Shown one piece after another: positions 23,669 to 29,467 of a stretch of DNA of 29,467 nucleotides; position 1 is the first letter of the stretch; each line of letters begins with the position of its first letter. The stretch comes from DASQDT01 sp036380435 (GTDB taxonomy: Bacteria > Acidobacteriota > Blastocatellia > Pyrinomonadales > Pyrinomonadaceae). The notes below the pieces were generated by a model. It did not search any database and had not been told where the DNA came from. It saw only the letters and a program-made list of their open reading frames with translations. The DNA lies in NCBI GenBank assembly GCA_036380435.1, contig DASVES010000492.1, forward strand, positions 1 through 29,467. Reading direction: 5' to 3'. The translations under genes and the position numbers were made by a program.

Positions 23669-23935
23669 GTGCCGGAAGCAATCGAACAGAGAGTGATGAA
23701 GGCCATCGCCGCGACGGCCCACGCGCCAATCGAGCAGGTCACGCCCGAGACGACTTTCGAGGAGTTGGGGATGACTTCGCTCGACGCGCTCGCGCTCATC
23801 GCCGACCTCGAAGAAGAGTTCCGTATAGAGATTCCGAACGAAGACGCGCTGTCCTTGCGCGACGTGCGGCAGGCCGTCGCGTGCGTGCGCGCGCTGCTGC
23901 CGGAAGCTTCAGGCCCGGAAGCGAGGCCGTCGTGA
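23669..23935 (+). CDS. acyl carrier protein
   Basis: This 88-residue acidic protein is a discrete acyl carrier protein. The phosphopantetheine attachment motif is LGMTSLDAL with Ser37, and the surrounding helices (TTFEELGM, LIADLEEEFRIEIPNEDA) match ACPs; the usual DSL triad is TSL here. Translation begins at GTG 23669 with GGAAGGAG at 23651-23658. The stop overlaps the start of the ketosynthase (GTGA), so the two are made together and the ketosynthase probably uses this carrier. It is a dedicated, secondary-type ACP, not the housekeeping FabD-FabG-associated acpP. Confidence 0.92.
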   Translation: MPEAIEQRVMKAIAATAHAPIEQVTPETTFEELGMTSLDALALIADLEEEFRIEIPNEDALSLRDVRQAVACVRALLPEASGPEARPS

Positions 23936-25152
23936 GCGCGCCGCGCCGGGTCGTCATAACGGGCATGGGCGCCGTCACGGCGCTCGGCCGCAACGTCGCT
24001 GAGTTCTGGGACGCGCTCGCGGCGGGGCGTTCAGGCATCCGCCCGCTCGAAACCGTTGACCGCTCACGCCTGCGCTTCGAGAACGGCGCCGAGGTGCGCG
24101 GCTACGACCCGGCCGGGCACTTCTCGGACAAGGAACTCGACCTGCTCGACCGCTTCGCGCAGTTCGGCCTCGTCGCCGCGCGCGAGGCCGTCAAAGACGC
24201 GGGCGTCGAGTGGACGCGAGACTTGCGCGAGCGCACATGCGTCGTCACGGGCTCGTGCCTTGGCGGGAAGATTTCGGAGGACGAGGCGTTCGGCGGCTTC
24301 TACGCCGAGGGCCGGCGCGCGCACCCGCTGGCGATTCCGCGCGCGATGTCGAATGCCGCGGCCAGCCACATCTCGATGGAGTTCGGAATCCTCGGGCCGA
24401 CCTACAACGTCTCGACGGCCTGCGCCTCGGCGACGCACGCCATCGGGCAGGCGTTCGCGCTCGTCCGTTCGGGCGCGGCCGAGTTGGCCCTAACGGGCGG
24501 GTGCGAAGCGCCCTTCGCGCTCGGCCATCTGAAGAAGTGGGAGGCGCTCAGGGTCGTTGCGCCCGACACATGCCGCCCGTTCTCGAAGGACAGGCGAGGC
24601 ATGATTCTCGGTGAAGGCGGCGCGATGCTCGTGCTCGAACCGCTGGACGCGGCGCTCGCGCGCGGCGCCCGCGTCCACGCCGAAGTCGTCGGCTTCGGCA
24701 TGTCAGCCGACGCGCACCACGTCACGCAGCCCTTGGCCGAGGGCGCGGCGCGCGCCGTGGCGGCGGCGTTGCGCGACGCGGACGTGAGGCCCGAACAGGT
24801 CGGATACGTCAACGCGCACGGCACGGCGACGGCCGCGAACGACCCCGCCGAGACCGAGGCGCTGCGGCTCGTCTTCCGCGAGCACGCCGCGCGCCTCGCC
24901 GTCAGCTCCACGAAGTCCATGCACGGGCACGCCCTCGGCGCGGCGGGCGCGATTGAAGCCGTGGCGACGGCCCTCGCGCTGCGAGAAAAACTTCTGCCGC
25001 CGACGGCGAACTACTCGGAGCCAGACCCGGCCTGCGACCTCGACTACATCCCGAACGAGGCGCGCGCGGCCGAAGTCGGGTACGCCGTCTCGAACTCTTT
25101 CGCCTTCGGCGGACTCAACGGAGTCCTCGTCTTGAAGAGGTGGGATTCGTGA
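23932..25152 (+). CDS. beta-ketoacyl-ACP synthase (KAS II/FabF-like)
   Basis: This 406-residue condensing enzyme has the complete Cys-His-His active site: Cys164 in STACASATHAIG, His296 in NAHGTATAANDPAE and His333 in STKSMHGHALGAAG. The N-terminal VVITGMGAVTALG and the C-terminal NSFAFGGLNGVLVLKR are also typical. It should elongate acyl chains on the ACP encoded just upstream. The start is GTG 23932, overlapping the ACP stop. Its own stop overlaps the next ATG by one base. No dedicated ketoreductase, dehydratase or acyltransferase for a full fatty-acid or polyketide cycle is in the window, so it may work with the central FAS enzymes or make one specialised extension. A chain-length-factor role is ruled out by the intact Cys. 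Confidence 0.92.
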   Translation: MSAPRRVVITGMGAVTALGRNVAEFWDALAAGRSGIRPLETVDRSRLRFENGAEVRGYDPAGHFSDKELDLLDRFAQFGLVAAREAVKDAGVEWTRDLRERTCVVTGSCLGGKISEDEAFGGFYAEGRRAHPLAIPRAMSNAAASHISMEFGILGPTYNVSTACASATHAIGQAFALVRSGAAELALTGGCEAPFALGHLKKWEALRVVAPDTCRPFSKDRRGMILGEGGAMLVLEPLDAALARGARVHAEVVGFGMSADAHHVTQPLAEGAARAVAAALRDADVRPEQVGYVNAHGTATAANDPAETEALRLVFREHAARLAVSSTKSMHGHALGAAGAIEAVATALALREKLLPPTANYSEPDPACDLDYIPNEARAAEVGYAVSNSFAFGGLNGVLVLKRWDS

Positions 25153-25745
25153 TGACCGAAGCGCGGCTCTTCCATCCGCTCACGCCGGGCGCGGAGCTTC
25201 TGGGCGACTGGTTCGCGGGGCGCATTCCCTTGAACGTCGTCGCGGGCGAAGGGACGGTCATCGACTCTTCGTTCTGCTTCAAGCACTTCTACTCGGCGCG
25301 CGAAGTGGGCTTGAAGGTCGGCGGCCGCACGACCATCTGGCGCGCCTCGCTCGCGGCCGACGAGGAGGCCGTCATCGAGATCGGCGACGAGTGTTACATC
25401 GCCAACGCCTCGCTCGTCTGTTCCGAACTTATCAGCATCGGCTCCCGCGTCATGATCGCGGGCGGCGTTACCATCGCCGACTCCGACTTCCACCCGCTCG
25501 GCCCCGCGGCGCGTCTCGCCGACACCGTCGCGCTCTCGCCCGTCGGCGACCGCAGACGGAGGCCCGCCGTCGAGACGCGGCCCGTCCGCATCGAGGACGA
25601 CGTTTGGATCGGCTACAACGCGGCCGTGCTGAAGGGCGTTCGCGTCGGCGCGGGCGCGCTCGTCGCCCCCGGCGCGGTCGTCATACGCGACGTGCCGCCG
25701 GGCGCCGAGGTCGCGGGCAATCCTGCGCGGGTGGTGTGTGAGTAG
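25152..25745 (+). CDS. left-handed beta-helix (hexapeptide) O-acyltransferase, active copy
   Basis: This is a 197-residue acyltransferase of the maltose/galactoside acetyltransferase-like group. Hexapeptide repeats run from about residue 60 to 190 (for example EIGDECYIAN, SIGSRVMIAGGVTI, VRIEDDVWIGYNAAVLKGVRVGAGALVAPGAVV, GNPARVV). Catalytic-type His114 sits in the loop ADSDFHPLG, the usual place for this family. ATG 25152 overlaps the ketosynthase stop; a GTG at 25140 in the same frame would add four residues. The next gene is a paralog. It would transfer an acetyl or longer acyl group to a sugar hydroxyl, possibly from the cluster ACP, which is inference. Confidence 0.85.
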   Translation: MTEARLFHPLTPGAELLGDWFAGRIPLNVVAGEGTVIDSSFCFKHFYSAREVGLKVGGRTTIWRASLAADEEAVIEIGDECYIANASLVCSELISIGSRVMIAGGVTIADSDFHPLGPAARLADTVALSPVGDRRRRPAVETRPVRIEDDVWIGYNAAVLKGVRVGAGALVAPGAVVIRDVPPGAEVAGNPARVVCE

Positions 25746-26414
25746 ATGAAAGAGAACATTCCGACAAGCCTGGCCCCTGATGTCGGCGCGCGCCGTCATC
25801 TCGAACACGACTGGTACGCGGGCGGCATCCCCGCCAACGTCCGCTTCGCCGAGGGTGTCTACGTAGATACCTCTTATGGCTTCGCCGCGTTTCACTCGGA
25901 GTGCGCCGTGGGACTCGCGCTCGGCGACGCGGCGGGCGCTTATGATCGCACCACCTTTGTCGTCGGCCCGGCGGGCCAGATTAACGTCGGCGCGTACACC
26001 GTGCTTAACGGAACTTACATCGTCTGCAACGGACGGATTGACATCGGCGCCCACTGCCTCGTCGCGTGGGGTTCTGTCCTGACGGACACCTGGGCGGACG
26101 CGGCGGCCCTGCCCGTCGCGTTGCGACGCGAGGTGCTGCGCGCGTGCGCGGCCGACCCGGCGCGGAGGCTCCCCGCCTTCGCCGAGCCGCGCGCGGTCGT
26201 GCTCGAAGATAACGTGTGGGTGGGTTTTGACGCGGTGGTGCTGCCGGGCGTGCGCGTGGGGCGCGGCTCGGTCGTGGGCTGCAAGACGGTCGTCGCGGAG
26301 GACGTGCCGCCCTATGCGGTCGTCGTCGGCTCGCCCGCGCGCGTCGTCCGCCGCCTCGACGCCGACGACACGGAGGAGGAGCGAAAGCGCGCGGTGCGCG
26401 AGTACGCGCGCTGA
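25746..26414 (+). CDS. left-handed beta-helix acyltransferase paralog lacking the catalytic His
   Basis: This is a 222-residue hexapeptide-repeat protein, a tandem paralog of the previous gene. They share DW(F/Y)AG-IP-NV, then the two D(T/S)S(F/Y) strands, then IGxxxx repeats and a C-terminal VWVGFDAVVLPGVRVGRGSVVGCKTVVAEDVPPYAVVVGSPARVV in parts. Where the active copy has ADSDFHPLG, this one reads LTDTWADAAA (about 112-121), so the His is missing. It may be catalytically inactive, use another residue, or serve as a partner subunit. The ATG directly follows the TAG of the active copy with no gap, and a Glu/Arg-rich tail ends the protein. Confidence 0.82.
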   Translation: MKENIPTSLAPDVGARRHLEHDWYAGGIPANVRFAEGVYVDTSYGFAAFHSECAVGLALGDAAGAYDRTTFVVGPAGQINVGAYTVLNGTYIVCNGRIDIGAHCLVAWGSVLTDTWADAAALPVALRREVLRACAADPARRLPAFAEPRAVVLEDNVWVGFDAVVLPGVRVGRGSVVGCKTVVAEDVPPYAVVVGSPARVVRRLDADDTEEERKRAVREYAR

Positions 26415-26423
26415 CTTTAAAAG

Positions 26424-27407
26424 ATGGAAAGGCGCATCTCCATAGACTTGATCGTCTGCACGTACAACAACGCCGCCCTGCTCGACAGGACGTTGGACGC
26501 GCTCGCGCGCCAGCGCGTCAGGCCCGAAGTTGATTGGGGCGTGCTCGTCGTCAACAACAATTGCACGGACGAGACGCCGGAGGTTTTGGAGAAGCACCTG
26601 CGCGCGACCCCGTTGCCGCTGCGCGTCGTCGTCGAATCTCGACAGGGATTGACGCCCGCGCGCGTCCGCGGCGTGCGCGAGACGGCGAGCGAGTGGGTCG
26701 CGTTCGTGGACGACGACTGTCTGCTCGCTGAGGATTGGGTCGAGCAGGCCGCGCGCTTCGCCGTCGAGCACCCGGAGTGCGGCGGCTTCGGCGGGCAGGT
26801 GATCCCTGAGTGGGAGACGCCGCCGCCGCCCTACGTACTCGGCAACCTCTACGCCTACGCGTGCAAGAGCCACGGCGAGAGGCCCCACCGGCGCCCGTGG
26901 CTCGCCGGGGCCGGCATGGTTGTCAGGCGCGAGGCGCTGAAGAGTTGCGGCTGGCTCGAACGGCAATTTCTCGAAGACCGCAAGGGCAGCCGGCTCGTCT
27001 CGGGCGGCGACATGGAGATCGCCCTGCGCGTCGCCGCGCGGTACGAACTCTGGCACAACCCCGCCTGCCGCCTGCGCCACTTCATCCCCGCGCGCCGCAT
27101 GTCGCGCGAGTACCTGCGCCGCGTGACGCGCGGCCTCGGCGCGAGCCGTCACAACGCCGAGGCGCTGAAGTGGAAGGGATCATACGCGGGATGGCTCCTG
27201 TATTCGTCCGGCCTCTCGTTGGGCTTCGGCGCGCTTGGCCTGCTCCGGCTCGCGCGCGGACTCTTCAGTTCAGAAGTTGATTTCACGACGGCCTTCAGCC
27301 CCGCCGCCGGCTGGTGTTCGGCGATGTGGGGGATGCTGCGGATGGACGCGGCCGAGCGGGGCGAGCTTATCGGCTGCGCCGCCGCGCGCTTCGACAGGCG
27401 AGGATGA
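26424..27407 (+). CDS. GT2 family glycosyltransferase
   Basis: This is a 327-residue GT-A glycosyltransferase: IDLIVCTYNNAALLDRTLDAL (7-27), VVNNNCTDET, VESRQGLTPARVRGV, metal-binding FVDDDC (Asp96-98) and a GGDMEIALR (194-202) in place of the usual EDxD-type catalytic site. The C-terminal 90 residues include one hydrophobic stretch (AGWLLYSSGLSLGFGALGLL) that may attach it to the membrane. ATG 26424 lies nine bases after the previous stop. Its 3' end overlaps the next gene (ATGA). Sugar donor and acceptor are unknown. Confidence 0.87.
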   Translation: MERRISIDLIVCTYNNAALLDRTLDALARQRVRPEVDWGVLVVNNNCTDETPEVLEKHLRATPLPLRVVVESRQGLTPARVRGVRETASEWVAFVDDDCLLAEDWVEQAARFAVEHPECGGFGGQVIPEWETPPPPYVLGNLYAYACKSHGERPHRRPWLAGAGMVVRREALKSCGWLERQFLEDRKGSRLVSGGDMEIALRVAARYELWHNPACRLRHFIPARRMSREYLRRVTRGLGASRHNAEALKWKGSYAGWLLYSSGLSLGFGALGLLRLARGLFSSEVDFTTAFSPAAGWCSAMWGMLRMDAAERGELIGCAAARFDRRG

Positions 27408-28810
27408 GAGCGAGCCCCATGCACGCGAGCGAAACCGAGTTCGTGACGACCACGACGACGCGCGCCGCCACGGCGCGCGAAGGCGCGGCGCCCGCGCTGA
27501 CCGTCGCACTCGTTGACTGGAGCCAACTCCTCGAAGACTACCTCGACAACATCGGCGTCTCTTTCGAGTCGTTCCGCGATGAGATGACCGGCGGGTGGAT
27601 GTTCGGTTACGTCGAGGCGTTGCGTCTGGCCGGGGTGCGCGCGGTTCTGTTCTGCGTCTCGGCGCGCGTCACAGAAACAGAACGCTTCACGCACGCGCCG
27701 ACGGGCGCCGCCCTCCGCGTGCTCCCCGCGCCCCGCGCCTATCGGCGCTTGCGGCGGCGCGTGCTCAACCCTTACGCAACGACAGTCGAAGAGGCGGTCG
27801 GGGTGGTTGAAGGGCGCGCGCGCCGCGCGTGCTGGTCGGCGGCGAGGGAGTTGATGCCGTATCTTTCGACCCCGGTCGTCGCGCTCGCTCGCGAGTTGCG
27901 CCGCGAGCGTTGCGACGCGCTGCTCGTGCAGGACTACGAGCACGGGCGCTTCGACATTTGCCTCGCGCTGGGGCGACTGACGGGCCGGCGCGTCTACGCC
28001 ACCTTTCAGGGCGGCGACTTTTCGCACGGACGACTTGAACGAGTGACGCGCCGACGCTCTTTGCGGCAGGCCGACGGCTTCGTCGTCGCGGGGCGCGGGG
28101 AGGCTGAGCGCCTGCGCGAGCGTTACGGTCTGACGGACGAGAAGATCGCTCGCGTCTTCAACCCGCTCGACCTGTCGGAGTGGCGGCCGGGCGACCGCGC
28201 GGCGGCGCGAGCTGCGCTCGGCATCCCGGAGTCGGCGCGCGTTGTCGTCTGGCACGGCCGCGTAGACTTCCGGCGCAAAGGTCTCGACGTGCTGCTCGAA
28301 GCGTGGAGGCGGGTCTGCTTTGAGCGGCCTGACGGAGACTTGCGTTTGTTCCTCGTCGGCGCGGGCAACGACACGGAAGAGTTGCGCGCCGCCGTCTCGA
28401 AGGCGTCCGCCGAGGGCGTGCGCGGTCTGGTTCGGGTTGACGAATACGTTACAGGCCGCGGGCGGCTGCGCGCGTACCTGCGCGCGGCGGACGTTTACGC
28501 CTTCCCCTCGCGCCACGAAGGCTTCGCCGTCGCGCCGCTCGAAGCGATGGCCTGCGGCCTGCCCGTCGTCGCGGCCGACGCGCCCGGCGTGCCCGACCTC
28601 CTCGAAGGCGGGGAAGACTCCGGCGGCATTCTAGTCCCGCGCGGCGACGCGTCCGCCTTCGCCGCCGCCATCGTTCGCCTTCTGGACGACGAGGCGCTGC
28701 GGCTCGCGCTCGGCGCGCGGGCGCGGGCGCGCGTCGCCGGGGAGTTCGCGCTTGAGGCGGTGGGACTACGCTTGCGCGATTTTATGTTGAAAGGGGGATG
28801 CCAAGATTGA
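27404..28810 (+). CDS. GT4 family (GT-B) glycosyltransferase
   Basis: This is a 468-residue glycosyltransferase. The C-terminal half has VVWHGRVDFRRKGLDVLLEAW, the loop YVTGRGRLRAYLRAADVYAFPS and the EX7E motif HEGFAVAPLEAMACGLPVVAADAPGVPDLL with Glu372 and Glu380; these place it in GT4 (retaining). The N-terminal half is longer than usual and starts with a Thr-rich, likely disordered stretch (about 1-25). ATG 27404 overlaps the previous stop in an ATGA unit; ATG 27419, five codons on, is an alternative. It overlaps the following sulfotransferase gene by 13 bases. Confidence 0.87.
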   Translation: MRASPMHASETEFVTTTTTRAATAREGAAPALTVALVDWSQLLEDYLDNIGVSFESFRDEMTGGWMFGYVEALRLAGVRAVLFCVSARVTETERFTHAPTGAALRVLPAPRAYRRLRRRVLNPYATTVEEAVGVVEGRARRACWSAARELMPYLSTPVVALARELRRERCDALLVQDYEHGRFDICLALGRLTGRRVYATFQGGDFSHGRLERVTRRRSLRQADGFVVAGRGEAERLRERYGLTDEKIARVFNPLDLSEWRPGDRAAARAALGIPESARVVVWHGRVDFRRKGLDVLLEAWRRVCFERPDGDLRLFLVGAGNDTEELRAAVSKASAEGVRGLVRVDEYVTGRGRLRAYLRAADVYAFPSRHEGFAVAPLEAMACGLPVVAADAPGVPDLLEGGEDSGGILVPRGDASAFAAAIVRLLDDEALRLALGARARARVAGEFALEAVGLRLRDFMLKGGCQD

Positions 28811-29467
28811 CGCGGCTCGGGGCGAACGGCAAAGTTTTCGGTATCGGACTGAGCAAGACCGGCACGTCGAGTTTGACGGACGCGCTCAATCTGCTCGGCA
28901 TCCCCGCCGTGCATTACCCGCACGACGAGCGCACTCTTTGCGAGCTGCGCGCGGGCCGTTACCGGCTCTCGCTCCTCAAAGAGTTTCAAGGCGTCACGGA
29001 CATCCCCATCGCCCCCTTTTACGCGCAGCTCGACCGCGCCTTTCCCGGCAGCCGCTTCATCCTTACCGTGCGCGAGCGCGAGGCGTGGCTGCGCTCGTGC
29101 GAAGTCCACTGGCGGCTGATGGACGAGTGGCTCGACAACTTCCCCTACTTCAAACGCTTCCACGAGTTCGCCTGCTTGGCCGCCTACGGGACACTCCAGT
29201 TCGGCCGCGAGCGATTCGCCCGCGCCTACGACGAGCACGAGCGCGGAGTGCGTGACTATTTCCGCGAACGCCCCGGCGACCTGCTCGTCCTAGACATCTG
29301 CGGGGGCGACCGTTGGGAAAAGCTCTGCGCGTTACTCGGCCTGCCCGCGCCCGCCGTACCGTTCCCGCACGCGAACGAGTGGATGCACCTGCTGCTTGAG
29401 GCGTCGGCGGATGTGGCCCGCACCATCCCCGAGGGCGAGACCTTCATCCTCGTTGACGAGGAGGGCT
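28798..29467 (+). CDS. sulfotransferase family protein (3' end cut by the window)
   Basis: The first 223 residues of a protein that continues past the window. The 5'-phosphosulfate motif GIGLSKTGTSSLTDAL is at residues 15-30, with LTVREREAWLRSCEVHW (3'-phosphate region) further on and the segment VLDICGGDRWEKLCALLGLP near 190, all typical of the Sulfotransfer_4-like group. After the usual end of such enzymes the frame runs on as ARTIPEGETFILVDEEG, which suggests a second domain beyond the window. ATG 28798 follows AAGGGGG and lies inside the end of the GT4 gene. This is the second sulfotransferase of the cluster and is not closely similar to the one at 21309. Confidence 0.82.
   Translation, partial: MPRLTRLGANGKVFGIGLSKTGTSSLTDALNLLGIPAVHYPHDERTLCELRAGRYRLSLLKEFQGVTDIPIAPFYAQLDRAFPGSRFILTVREREAWLRSCEVHWRLMDEWLDNFPYFKRFHEFACLAAYGTLQFGRERFARAYDEHERGVRDYFRERPGDLLVLDICGGDRWEKLCALLGLPAPAVPFPHANEWMHLLLEASADVARTIPEGETFILVDEEG

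Noticed and set aside
25044..27152. 702-residue open frame on the - strand
   Set aside because: It runs antisense across four coding regions with clear families, has low-complexity composition and no recognisable motif.

Overview
The window is a GC-rich bacterial chromosome segment in which every convincing gene lies on the + strand. Most neighbouring genes overlap by 1-13 bases or are separated by a few tens of bases. The gene mix fits an Acidobacteriota bacterium, perhaps class Blastocatellia: an ECF sigma factor beside a membrane-anchored YCII protein, a subtilase ending in GDGVII repeats, and a CrtI/CruF carotenoid operon. That placement is inference, because there is no rRNA or other phylogenetic marker here.

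Region 1 (1-7234) is a carotenoid operon: the tail of an upstream gene, a CrtI-type desaturase, an alpha/beta hydrolase with an apparent Cys nucleophile, a CrtE-like GGPP synthase, a membrane GT2 glycosyltransferase of the CrtQ/CruG kind, a small exported protein of unknown function, a second CrtI-family enzyme closest to CrtD, and a CruF-type carotenoid hydratase. Together they suggest a hydroxylated, further desaturated and glycosylated C40 carotenoid. No phytoene synthase or lycopene cyclase is visible in the window.

Region 2 (7235-15110) holds smaller units: an exported S8 protease with a repeat tail, a GNAT protein overlapping or abutting a hybrid histidine kinase, an ECF sigma factor with a predicted membrane anti-sigma/YCII fusion, and an exported two-domain VOC protein that ends at a strong hairpin. 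Two intergenic regions share a ~61-bp element whose central hairpin loop is inverted between copies. One copy sits right beside a perfect 28-bp-arm palindrome.

Region 3 (15111-29467) starts with a long, probably structured leader and continues as one run of 13 genes to the window edge. They are a glycoside hydrolase-glycosyltransferase fusion, three tandem GNAT paralogs, a PHA_gran_rgn-like domain fused to a sulfotransferase, a GT-B-like glycosyltransferase, an acyl carrier protein, a ketosynthase, two paralogous left-handed beta-helix acyltransferases (one without the catalytic His), a GT2, a GT4 and a second sulfotransferase cut by the window end. The inferred product is an acylated and sulfated surface glycoconjugate or glycolipid. 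I do not recognise this combination as a described pathway, and it is the best candidate here for a new system.
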